DNA from: Candidatus Woesearchaeota archaeon CG07_land_8_20_14_0_80_44_23
GTDB taxonomy: Archaea > Nanobdellota > Nanobdellia > Woesearchaeales > 0-14-0-80-44-23
Assembly: GCA_002779235.1 (NCBI GenBank)
Contig: PEXD01000059.1
Span: 1 to 10,443 of the forward strand
Direction: 5' to 3'
Length of the DNA: 10,443 nucleotides
Positions 4,629 through 10,443 of the stretch are shown one piece after another. The notes beneath the pieces are model-generated. The model saw only the letters and a program-made list of their open reading frames with translations. It made no database searches and had not been told where the DNA came from. Position 1 is the first letter of the stretch. Every line of letters begins with the position of its first letter. Both the position numbers and the translations under genes were made by a program.

Positions 4629-5015
4629 TCACATCTTCTGCCAGCCGAGACGCTCCATCCTGAGAAGCGCTGAGGAGGGCGCAGAAACCCTTACAAAATA
4701 TTGCGTGGGGCAGACAGTGCAGGCCTGGCATGTTGCGGAGTCAGGGGGATTCATCACTGCGCTGTAATTTGAGAGGGTGATGTTGTAAAGGTTGCTGTAG
4801 TAGGCTATGATAATCTGCCCGTCTGTCGGCTGCTTGAAAAACTTTATGCTGCCCTCGGCATACCACTTCATCCAGGGAGTGGACTCGCACTGCATGGGCT
4901 GGTATTTTATCCACACCTTCTCATCGGTTTTAGCATGCCGCCCTATCAGAGAGCAGCCAGCAGAGAATGCTAGGAAGAGGATAAGCGCTATCAGAAAAAA
5001 GGCCTTTTTCTCCAT
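4629..5015 (-). CDS. Small archaeal lipoprotein with CxxCxxC motif
   Basis: This 128-residue secreted protein has a short basic N-terminus (MEKK), a hydrophobic stretch FFLIALILFLAF and a lipobox FSAGC, with C21 as the likely lipid-modified and first mature residue, so it should be anchored to the outer face of the cell membrane. The mature part has C43 in MQCESTPW and a compact motif C96-x2-C99-x2-C102 in CQACTVCPTQYFVRV, which could bind a metal or form disulfides, plus two possible N-glycosylation sites (NIT, NYS). The start has GAGGTG (5024-5029) nine bases upstream and a TATA promoter at 5063-5070. I think I have seen similar ACxVCPT motifs in small archaeal proteins but cannot name a family or function. 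It is transcribed in the same direction as the tRNA but appears separately terminated. Confidence 0.8.
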   Translation of the reverse strand: MEKKAFFLIALILFLAFSAGCSLIGRHAKTDEKVWIKYQPMQCESTPWMKWYAEGSIKFFKQPTDGQIIIAYYSNLYNITLSNYSAVMNPPDSATCQACTVCPTQYFVRVSAPSSALLRMERLGWQKM

Positions 5016-5060
5016 TAAAATGTCACCTCTCTGTTTTTCTTTCCTATCTAATTACGCGCT

Positions 5061-5080
5061 GATATTTAAATTCTTTCTGC
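5061..5080 (-). promoter_or_regulatory. BRE/TATA promoter of the lipoprotein gene
   Basis: The minus strand reads GCAGAAAGAATTTAAATATC, with TATA core at 5063-5070. It is nearly identical to the toxin-antitoxin promoter. The predicted start is near 5040, leaving a leader of about 25 bases with a Shine-Dalgarno. It is divergent from the FKBP promoter about 45 bases away. Confidence 0.65.
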
Positions 5081-5103
5081 GTGTTCTTAATTCTTTTGAA
5101 AAT

Positions 5104-5120
5104 GGAAAACTTTATAAATA
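5104..5120 (+). promoter_or_regulatory. BRE/TATA promoter of the FKBP gene
   Basis: GGAAAAC followed by TTTATAAATA is a strong archaeal BRE/TATA combination. The predicted start is near 5140, which leaves an untranslated leader of about 80 bases before the FKBP ATG. That is long for this window, where other leaders are 0-40 bases. I see no convincing riboswitch or C/D box in the leader. Confidence 0.65.
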
Positions 5121-5220
5121 AGGCGCCTTTCCAAAAATTGTCTTTCTACTGATTGTTTCCGTGGTAGAGGGCAATAGGAAAAAATAAAATCTTGATGCTG
5201 AAAAAACAAGAGGGATTTTC

Positions 5221-5976
5221 ATGGTGATTTCAAAGGGAAATTTTGTGGAAGTGGAATACACAGGAACGCTTGAGGACGGAACTGTTTTTGACACAACAGA
5301 TGCGAAGGTTGCGAAGGAGAAGGGCGCCTTCCAGGAGTCAGCTGAATACGGGCCGGTAATAATATGCCTTGGAGAGGGGTATATTCTCAAGGGGCTCGAG
5401 GCAAAGCTCGAGGGAAAAGAGGCAGGCAGGGAATACAAGTTTACCCTTGCCCCTGAGGAGGCGTTCGGAAAAAAGGACCCGAAGCTGATACGCCTCATAG
5501 CAGCCAACAAGTTCACGAGGGAAAAGATAACTCCCCAGCCAGGGCTCGAGGTAAGCGTTGACGGAGTTCTCGGAGTTGTAAAGACAGCCACAGGCGGGCG
5601 CGTCATGGTGGACATGAACCATCCCCTTTCCGGAAAGACAGTCATTTACACAATAAAGCCGATAAGGATTGTCACAGACGCAAAGGAGAAGGTGGCGTCA
5701 ATACTGAAGATAAGAGTAGGGGCAAAGGACGCAGAGATAAGCATATCAGAGGAGTCCTGCGCAATAGCCCTGAAGCAGAAGCTGCCCAAGGAGATAGAGA
5801 ATGTTGTTTCAGAGGAGATAAAGAGGACTGTTGCCCTCAAGAATGTCTCCTTTGAGGAAATGAAGGAAAAGAAAGAGGAAGCAAAAGGGGAAACGAAAGA
5901 GGAGAAGACGGAGAAGCCAAAGGAAAAGGCAGCAGAAGAGCAAAAGGAAAAACCTGAAAAGAAGCGCAAAGAATAA
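5221..5976 (+). CDS. FKBP-type peptidyl-prolyl isomerase, long SlyD-like form
   Basis: This cytosolic prolyl cis-trans isomerase/chaperone has 251 residues. The FKBP domain begins with FVEVEYTGTLEDGTVFDTT and is completed by NHPLSGKTVIYTIKPIRI (about residues 125-145). Between them, after GEGYILKGLEAKLEGKEAG, comes the insert-in-flap chaperone domain typical of SlyD-like and archaeal FKBPs (about 75-120: LAPEEAFGKKDPKLIRLI). A further C-terminal domain (about 148-215) makes it resemble the long archaeal FKBP26 class. The last 35 residues are almost only Lys and Glu and probably disordered. GAGGG (5210-5214) lies six bases before the ATG. It has its own promoter, and no clear terminator separates it from ftsZ, so some read-through is possible. 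Function as foldase is from family knowledge. Confidence 0.93.
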   Translation: MVISKGNFVEVEYTGTLEDGTVFDTTDAKVAKEKGAFQESAEYGPVIICLGEGYILKGLEAKLEGKEAGREYKFTLAPEEAFGKKDPKLIRLIAANKFTREKITPQPGLEVSVDGVLGVVKTATGGRVMVDMNHPLSGKTVIYTIKPIRIVTDAKEKVASILKIRVGAKDAEISISEESCAIALKQKLPKEIENVVSEEIKRTVALKNVSFEEMKEKKEEAKGETKEEKTEKPKEKAAEEQKEKPEKKRKE

Positions 5977-5981
5977 ATTTC

Positions 5982-5996
5982 GGAAAAGTTTAAATA
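5982..5996 (+). promoter_or_regulatory. TATA promoter of the ftsZ operon
   Basis: GGAAAAG followed by TTTAAATA (core 5989-5996) lies just after the FKBP stop. The predicted start near 6018 gives a leader of about 33 bases that ends in a Shine-Dalgarno GAGGTGA. Confidence 0.65.
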
Positions 5997-6050
5997 ACCG
6001 GCAGGCAAAGGAAAAATTGGAGAACCCGCTGATTACCAGAGGTGAAAAAA

Positions 6051-7139
6051 TTGGCCTACATCCCAACTGATAATAAATTGCCAAGAAGAACCCTTCCCAT
6101 AGATGCTGAACTGGAGGAGCTTGTCGCGAAGCAAAAGGCAACGATAAAGGTTGTCGGCTGCGGAGGCGGCGGAAACAACACAATCAACAGGATAACAGAG
6201 GTAGGAATAACCGGCGCAGAGACCATAGCGATAAACACCGACGCGCAGGACCTCCTCTACACAACCTCTGACCACAAGATACTCATAGGAAGGGACCTCA
6301 CAAAGGGATGGGGGGCCGGCGCAGACCCAAAAGTCGGAGAGCAGGCGGCGAGGGAGAACGAGCAGGAGATAAAGGAGGCGGTCAAGGGCGCTGACATGGT
6401 TTTTGTAACATGCGGGCTCGGCGGAGGCACAGGAACCGGCTCAGCCCCGATTGTCGCAGACCTCGCAAAGAAGACAGGCGCGCTCACAGTGGGAATTGTC
6501 ACAATGCCATTTTCCATGGAAGGAAAGAGGCGCTTTGAGAATGCGCTGACAGGGCTTGAGCGCCTTGAGAACGTGGTTGACACGCTGATTGTAATACCAA
6601 ATGACAAGCTGCTGGAGCTTGCCCCGGACCTTCCGGTGCAGACGGCATTCAAGATAGCAGACGAGATACTCACAAACGCAGTAAAGGGCATTGCTGAGAT
6701 GGTGACAAAGCCGGGGCTCATAAACCTCGATTTTGCTGACATTAGGGCAATAATGACAAACGGCGGCGTCTCACTTATAGGAATGGGAGAGTCAGACACC
6801 CAGGACAGGGCAACAGAATCAGTGGATAAGGCAGTGAAGAACCCGCTGCTTGACGTGGACATAACAGGCGCCAACGGAGCCCTGATAAACATATGCGGCG
6901 GGCCTGACTTCACCCTTCAGGAGGCAAAGAAGGTCGTGGAGAATGTTGCCGAGAAGATGGATGAGAACGCAAGGATAATCTGGGGCGCCCAGATAAGCGA
7001 GGACCTCGGCAAGACAGTCAGGACAATGATAATAATCACTGGAGTCAAGTCGCTCCAGATACTCGGGCCCATAAGGAGCAAAAGCGATGAGCACAAGAAG
7101 CAGATAGAGAGGGACCTCGGCATTGAGTTCATAAATTAG
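6051..7139 (+). CDS. ftsZ: Cell-division GTPase FtsZ
   Basis: This tubulin-like GTPase polymerises into the division ring at mid-cell. Visible signatures (numbered from the TTG start, 362 residues) are VVGCGGGGNNTINR (about 34-47), the tubulin motif GGGTGTG (124-130), PFSMEGKRR, NDKLLELAP and the T7 loop NLDFADI (225-231) that completes the GTPase site of the neighbouring subunit. The C-terminus ends in RDLGIEFIN with almost no linker or long bacterial-type tail. The first open codon pair suggests GTG at 6042, but that GTG is part of the Shine-Dalgarno. The TTG at 6051 has GAGGTGA with the same spacing as the secE site (GGGGTGAAAAAATG), so I choose TTG. It is followed by secE after ten bases in the common archaeal ftsZ-secE-spt5 arrangement. 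Confidence 0.95.
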   Translation: MAYIPTDNKLPRRTLPIDAELEELVAKQKATIKVVGCGGGGNNTINRITEVGITGAETIAINTDAQDLLYTTSDHKILIGRDLTKGWGAGADPKVGEQAARENEQEIKEAVKGADMVFVTCGLGGGTGTGSAPIVADLAKKTGALTVGIVTMPFSMEGKRRFENALTGLERLENVVDTLIVIPNDKLLELAPDLPVQTAFKIADEILTNAVKGIAEMVTKPGLINLDFADIRAIMTNGGVSLIGMGESDTQDRATESVDKAVKNPLLDVDITGANGALINICGGPDFTLQEAKKVVENVAEKMDENARIIWGAQISEDLGKTVRTMIIITGVKSLQILGPIRSKSDEHKKQIERDLGIEFIN

Positions 7140-7149
7140 GGGTGAAAAA

Positions 7150-7353
7150 ATGTCTTTCGGAGAGAAGCTGAAACTGGTTGGAATAAAGTCCAAGACATTT
7201 ATTGTTGAATGCAAGAGGGTATTCCACGCAACAAAGAAGCCGGGCAAGCAGGAGTTCCTGGTGATTGTGAAGGTTGCTGGATTTGGAATGATAGCAATAG
7301 GAGCAATTGGCTTTGTTCTGCAGACTGGAAAGCAGATTTTGTTCAAGGGATGA
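7150..7353 (+). CDS. secE: Protein translocase subunit SecE / Sec61 gamma
   Basis: This 67-residue single-span membrane protein of the SecYE translocon clamps SecY on the cytoplasmic side. The amphipathic N-terminal helix ends in the family motif ECKRVFHATKKPGKQEF, followed by one transmembrane segment VIVKVAGFGMIAIGAIGFVL and a short tail. Length is normal for archaeal SecE. The ribosome site GGGGTGA is six bases before the ATG and lies across the ftsZ stop, indicating one operon. spt5 follows after twelve bases. Confidence 0.93.
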   Translation: MSFGEKLKLVGIKSKTFIVECKRVFHATKKPGKQEFLVIVKVAGFGMIAIGAIGFVLQTGKQILFKG

Positions 7354-7365
7354 AGGGTTTTTGAA

Positions 7366-7881
7366 ATGGCAGAAGAAAAGAAAAGAGAAACAAGCATATT
7401 CGCACTTAGGGTTACTGCAAACAGGGAAGACCAGGTCATGGACTTTGTGGCAAGCAATGTCCAGAGAAAAGGAATAGCAGTCTACTCAGTAATAAGGCCC
7501 CATGGCATGAGAGGCTACCTTTTTCTTGAGGCGGAAAGGATGCAGGATGCTGATGAGGGGGCAAAGAACGTGCCCTACGCAAGGGGGATACTCCCAAGCC
7601 CTGTTCCCTATGGGGAAATAGAGCACATGCTCGAGTCGAGGAAAATAGCTGACCTTAACATAAAGAAGAATGACATAGTTGAGATAATATCCGGTCCCTT
7701 CAAAAGGGAGCAGGCCAAGATAATGAGGATAGACAAGACCAAGGAGGAAGTAGTTGTCGAGCTTCTTGAGGCGGCTGTGCCCGTGCCCATCACAATAAAG
7801 ATGGATTCTGTGAAGACAATAAGGCGCGAGGAGGAAGCGGCGGCAGAAGAGAGCGACGATGAGCTCCAGGATGAGCAGTAA
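7366..7881 (+). CDS. spt5: Transcription elongation factor Spt5 (NusG homologue)
   Basis: This 171-residue elongation factor binds the RNA polymerase clamp, normally with Spt4, and raises processivity. The NGN domain spans about residues 8-92 (IFALRVTANREDQVMDFVAS, the conserved GYLFLEAE strand and the NVPYARGILPSPVPYGEIEHML region). One KOW domain spans about 100-152 (KKNDIVEIISGPFKREQAKI then KEEVVVELLEAAVPVPITI). The last 17 residues (REEEAAAEESDDELQDEQ) form an acidic tail that is longer than the minimal archaeal Spt5. The Shine-Dalgarno AAGGG precedes the ATG. It is the third gene of the ftsZ operon; a new TATA box directly after its stop starts the L11 gene. Confidence 0.94.
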   Translation: MAEEKKRETSIFALRVTANREDQVMDFVASNVQRKGIAVYSVIRPHGMRGYLFLEAERMQDADEGAKNVPYARGILPSPVPYGEIEHMLESRKIADLNIKKNDIVEIISGPFKREQAKIMRIDKTKEEVVVELLEAAVPVPITIKMDSVKTIRREEEAAAEESDDELQDEQ

Positions 7882-7892
7882 ACTTTATAAAC
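7882..7892 (+). promoter_or_regulatory. TATA promoter of the L11 gene
   Basis: AACTTTATAAA (core TTTATAAA, 7884-7891) follows the spt5 stop. The predicted start is near 7912, giving a leader of about 20 bases with AAGGT nine bases before the L11 ATG. Confidence 0.6.
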
Positions 7893-7932
7893 ATCTCCTA
7901 AAATCCAAAAAGAAGTTCAAGGTAAGATAAAA

Positions 7933-8721
7933 ATGGCAAAGGAAACAATCGAAGTTTTAGTTGAAGGCGGAAAGGCGACAGCAGCGCCTCCGCTGGGCCC
8001 CGCGCTGGGACCAGTAGGAGTCAACATTGGGCAGGTTGTTGCAGAAATCAACAAGAAAACCGAAAGCTTCAAGGGCATGCAGGTGCCTGTGAAGGTCATA
8101 ATTGACTCGGATACAAAGGCGTTTGAGATAAGGGTTGGAACTCCGCCAACATCCCAGCTAATCATAAAGGAGGCAAAGATAGACAAGGGCTCAAAGAACC
8201 CCAAGGAAGAGAAGATTGCCGACCTCAAAATTGAGCAGATTATAAAAATCGCTAAGATGAAAGAGTACTCCCTCTTTGGAAAGACCCTGAAGGAAAAGGC
8301 CAAGGAAGTGATGGGAACCTGCAACGGGATGGGAATCCTGGTTGAGGGAAAGCCGGCAAGGGAGAGCATCGCAGATGTCAATGCTGGAAAATTTGACGCT
8401 GAAATAAAAGCAGAGAAGACTGAGCTTTCAGCAGAGGATATGAGGCAGCTGGAAGAGGAGAAGAAGAAGCTGGCAGAGGAGCTCGTCAAGAGAAGAGATG
8501 AGTTCATTGCAAAGGCAAAGGAGACAATCAGCGCTATGCAGGGCAAGGACAAGAAGGTCATAAAGCTGAAGCTGCGCGAGCTGAAGATTCCGGAAGATAT
8601 AATAAACGAACTCCTGCCTCCGGAAATCGGAGAAGCTGTTCCTGGAGCAGCACCTGGGGCCGCTGCAAAGCCAGGAGCTGGCGCTGCGCCTCAGGCAGCC
8701 TCGGCAGCTGCAAAGAAGTAA
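7933..8721 (+). CDS. rplK: Large-subunit ribosomal protein L11 with long C-terminal extension
   Basis: The first 155 residues are a standard archaeal L11 (uL11). The N-terminal domain contains the conserved proline-rich helix PPLGPALGPVGVNIGQVV, with strand KVIIDSD and FEIRVGTPPTSQLI. The rRNA-binding C-terminal domain contains ADLKIEQIIKIAKMK, LKEKAKEVMGTCNGMGI and VEGKPARESI. It binds the GTPase-associated centre of 23S rRNA at the base of the stalk. Most archaeal L11 proteins end near residue 160; here about 105 residues follow: a charged helix likely to form a coiled coil (about 165-203), a small Leu/Pro-containing segment (207-232) and an Ala/Gly/Pro-rich tail (236-262). The gene has its own promoter, is followed by strong oligo-T terminators, and lacks the usual L1-L10-L12 neighbours. 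Confidence 0.95.
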   Translation: MAKETIEVLVEGGKATAAPPLGPALGPVGVNIGQVVAEINKKTESFKGMQVPVKVIIDSDTKAFEIRVGTPPTSQLIIKEAKIDKGSKNPKEEKIADLKIEQIIKIAKMKEYSLFGKTLKEKAKEVMGTCNGMGILVEGKPARESIADVNAGKFDAEIKAEKTELSAEDMRQLEEEKKKLAEELVKRRDEFIAKAKETISAMQGKDKKVIKLKLRELKIPEDIINELLPPEIGEAVPGAAPGAAAKPGAGAAPQAASAAAKK

Positions 8722-8727
8722 ATTATC

Positions 8728-8756
8728 TTTTTTTTAAATCTTTTTTCTATTTTTTT
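8728..8756 (+). terminator. Triple oligo-T terminator after L11
   Basis: T8 (8728-8735), T6 (8741-8746) and T7 (8750-8756) follow the L11 stop within 36 bases. Multiple U-tracts without a required hairpin are the usual archaeal terminator form. Confidence 0.75.
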
Positions 8757-8784
8757 ACTTCAAATAAGCTGAAGGCTTTTTGAA

Positions 8785-8947
8785 GTTCAAAGAAATCAAA
8801 TGATTTCTTGAACTGAAAATCTTTGATTTTCATGTTCAAAAATTCGCAATAAAGCGAGGGCTCTAAAGCTCCGAGCAGGCGATTTTTGTTACAAAGAAAT
8901 GCTTAACATTTCTTGAACAAAAAATCTCTGCGAGATTTTTTTGTTAC
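8785..8947. repeat. Array of short palindromes in the L11-MFS intergenic region
   Basis: The gene-free stretch 8722-9070 holds, in order: 8785-8813, GTTCAAAGAAATCA with TGATTTCTTGAAC; 8814-8832, TGAAAATC-TTT-GATTTTCA; 8837-8888, CAAAAATTCGC with GCGATTTTTG enclosing about 31 bases; 8892-8915, CAAAGAAATG with CATTTCTTG; 8918-8943, CAAAAAATCTC-TGC-GAGATTTTTTTG. The first and fourth palindromes are related in sequence, and GATTTTTGTTACA-like strings end the third and fifth (direct repeat, about 55 bases apart). No coding frame is credible here. The rest (8948-9019) is AT-rich with nothing I recognise. Confidence 0.75.
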
Positions 8948-9019
8948 ATTAAATAGCGGATATTGTATTTTTATCATATAAAACATTAGTTCAGACAAAG
9001 CGAAATAGCAAAAGGAAAA

Positions 9020-9032
9020 CTATTTAAAATAG
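9020..9032 (+). promoter_or_regulatory. TATA promoter of the MFS gene within a small palindrome
   Basis: TATTTAAA (9021-9028) is placed so that transcription should start near 9048-9052. The box lies inside the perfect inverted repeat CTATTT-A-AAATAG, which could be a repressor site or simply the symmetry of an AT-rich TATA element. Confidence 0.5.
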
Positions 9033-9070
9033 CGATAAGAGTTTAAGGTGAGCAAAAAAGAGAAAGAGAA

Positions 9071-10443
9071 ATGGATGAAAAAAAAGAGGACAAAAAGCAG
9101 CCGCTTGCAGGCGACATCTCAAATGATTCTATAAACCCTGCGGAGTCCTTCGAGTCAAACTATTACCAGCCAGCATTTGCAGAAGAGCCAATCTCTGAGG
9201 AGGAGCAGGCCGGGCAGAAGGGGCTCTCTCCTGAGGAAAAGAAGAAGCTTCTGGAAAAGCTGAACGAGGCCCGCGAGAAGAAGATGACTGAGAACCAGCG
9301 CTGCTCGGTGAAAGAGGGCTGCGCAACTGCAGTCATGTCGGGATTCGGAGAGAACAACATAAACGCCTTTGCAGTCAAGATAGGCGCAACAGACATGCAG
9401 ATAGGCTTTGTAAACTCAGTTCCCCTTCTCGTAGCGTCGTTCTTCCAACTTTTCAGCGTCACAGCAATTGACAGATTCAAGAGCAGGAAAAAGGTGATAC
9501 TGCCTGTAGACCTGATGCAGGCGCTGACCTGGCTGTTTATGGCAGGCGTTGCGCTCTATCTGAGAAACCCGACGCTTCTCATAATCCTCTTCACCCTTGA
9601 GATAGCCTTCAAGACCTTCATGCTGCCAGGCTGGAACTCGCTGCTGGGGGAAATTGTTGACGAAAAAACAAGGGGAAAGTTCTTCGGCTTCAGGAACAAG
9701 GTAACTGGCGCAACAAGCTTCATATCCATACTTGTTGCAGGAAGGGTTCTCTACATGTTTGCACAAAACAAGAACCCCCAGTATTTGTTTTACGGGTTTG
9801 CAATAATATTCTTCCTCTCATTTGTTGCAAAGCTCTTATCCTGGCTCAACATGAGGAAGTTTTACGAAAGGCCCTTTGTTGTAGACAACAAGAGCAGGTT
9901 CAGCTTCTGGCAGTTTGCCAAGAAGATGCCGACGAACAACTTCGGCAGGTTCATAATATTCATCTGTGTCTATGATTTTGCAGTATACCTTGCATCGCCG
10001 TTCTTCACCGCATACATGCTTTCAGAGCTCGGCATGAATATGTGGACATACACCCTTGTGAACGGCGCCTCGGCAATATTCTCATTCCTAGTGATGACAT
10101 ACTGGGGAAAATACACAGACATATTCGGGAACAAGAGGATATTCCAGATAACCGCCTACATGATACCCATTGTGCCTTTGCTGTTCATCTTCTGGAGCAA
10201 CCCCTACTATCTTTTTGCAGTAAATGCATTCTCAGGTTTTGTCTGGGCGGGATACAACCTCAGCTGCTCAAACTATATTTATGATGCCGTGACCCCGAAA
10301 AAGAGGGTAAGGTGCATGGCCTACTACAACCTCATTGATGGCATCACAATGTTCCTTGGAGCTACAGTTGGCGCAATAATCGTCTCATCGCTCGCAGGCG
10401 GCGTGCACTTTGCGGCCATATCCCTTTCAAAATACAAGATGAT
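9071..10443 (+). CDS. MFS-type transporter, partial at the right edge
   Basis: The frame runs from ATG 9071 to the window end (457 codons) without a stop, so the C-terminus is missing. Residues 1-80 are hydrophilic and charged (for example LSPEEKKKLLEKLNEAREKK) and should be cytoplasmic. From about residue 84 come at least nine hydrophobic segments in the major-facilitator pattern. Between segments 2 and 3 is the loop IDRFKSRKKVILPVD, which occupies the place of the MFS motif-A (GxxxDRxGRR-like). A similar loop KYTDIFGNKRIFQI follows the central loop, in the second half. The segment EIVDEKTRGKFFGFRNK is typical of MFS proteins of unknown substrate. An in-frame TAA at 9044 excludes a longer N-terminus. 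No strong Shine-Dalgarno precedes the ATG. The substrate cannot be assigned. Confidence 0.85.
   Translation, partial: MDEKKEDKKQPLAGDISNDSINPAESFESNYYQPAFAEEPISEEEQAGQKGLSPEEKKKLLEKLNEAREKKMTENQRCSVKEGCATAVMSGFGENNINAFAVKIGATDMQIGFVNSVPLLVASFFQLFSVTAIDRFKSRKKVILPVDLMQALTWLFMAGVALYLRNPTLLIILFTLEIAFKTFMLPGWNSLLGEIVDEKTRGKFFGFRNKVTGATSFISILVAGRVLYMFAQNKNPQYLFYGFAIIFFLSFVAKLLSWLNMRKFYERPFVVDNKSRFSFWQFAKKMPTNNFGRFIIFICVYDFAVYLASPFFTAYMLSELGMNMWTYTLVNGASAIFSFLVMTYWGKYTDIFGNKRIFQITAYMIPIVPLLFIFWSNPYYLFAVNAFSGFVWAGYNLSCSNYIYDAVTPKKRVRCMAYYNLIDGITMFLGATVGAIIVSSLAGGVHFAAISLSKYKM

Noticed and set aside
5121..5220. Riboswitch or small RNA in the long FKBP leader
   Set aside because: Only a weak CTAC/GTAG pairing and isolated CTGA-like strings are visible; nothing matches a known class or a stable structure.
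6257..6913. Long open frame on the strand opposite ftsZ, and similar antisense frames opposite L11, FKBP and the permeases
   Set aside because: They mirror the codon structure of well-identified genes, have Ser/Phe/Leu-rich composition typical of antisense frames, and lack promoters or ribosome sites.
8785..8947. CRISPR array or its remnant
   Set aside because: The units are palindromes of differing sequence without constant repeats and unique spacers of regular length, and no cas genes are nearby.

Overview
The window reads as a piece of an archaeal chromosome, most likely from the DPANN group (Woesearchaeota-like; the lineage is inferred from gene style, not proven). The archaeal assignment rests on BRE/TATA promoters of the type TTTAAATA or TTTATAAA about 25-30 bases before transcription starts, oligo-T terminators, a tRNA gene without encoded CCA whose introns carry bulge-helix-bulge (BHB) splice motifs, and the gene set FKBP / FtsZ / SecE / Spt5 / ribosomal protein L11. 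AGG arginine and ATA isoleucine codons are common throughout.

Left part (1-3546). An unrecognised gene enters from the left edge and converges on a six-gene minus-strand operon (3546 down to 514): a leaderless ArsR-type metalloregulator, a 2x[4Fe-4S] ferredoxin, a small thioredoxin-like CPAC protein, two half-size permeases and one full-length CxC permease of the ArsP/SO_0444 (COG0701) family. A near-perfect 22-base palindrome covers the predicted transcription start and the arsR start codon, so the operon is probably self-repressed and induced by a thiophilic metal or metalloid. The permeases would export it, with the two redox proteins supplying electrons or thiols.

Middle (3547-5220). A RelB/RelE-like toxin-antitoxin pair on the plus strand has an operator-like inverted repeat at its predicted transcription start. 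It converges on the most striking feature of the window, a tRNA-Gln(UUG) gene on the minus strand interrupted twice. A 19-base intron sits at the canonical 37/38 site and a 156-base, heavily structured intron sits inside the T-loop at 59/60. After removal of both introns a perfect 73-base cloverleaf results. Upstream of the tRNA lies a small lipoprotein gene with a CxxCxxC motif.

Right part (5221-10443). A long FKBP-type prolyl isomerase is followed by the archaeal core cluster ftsZ-secE-spt5 and then, from its own promoter, rplK (L11). L11 carries a C-terminal extension of about 100 residues (coiled coil plus Ala/Pro/Gly tail). The usual L1-L10-L12 genes do not follow. Instead there is a 349-base non-coding stretch with oligo-T terminators and a tiled array of short palindromes, then an MFS transporter that runs off the right edge. 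The palindrome array resembles the one inside the large tRNA intron.
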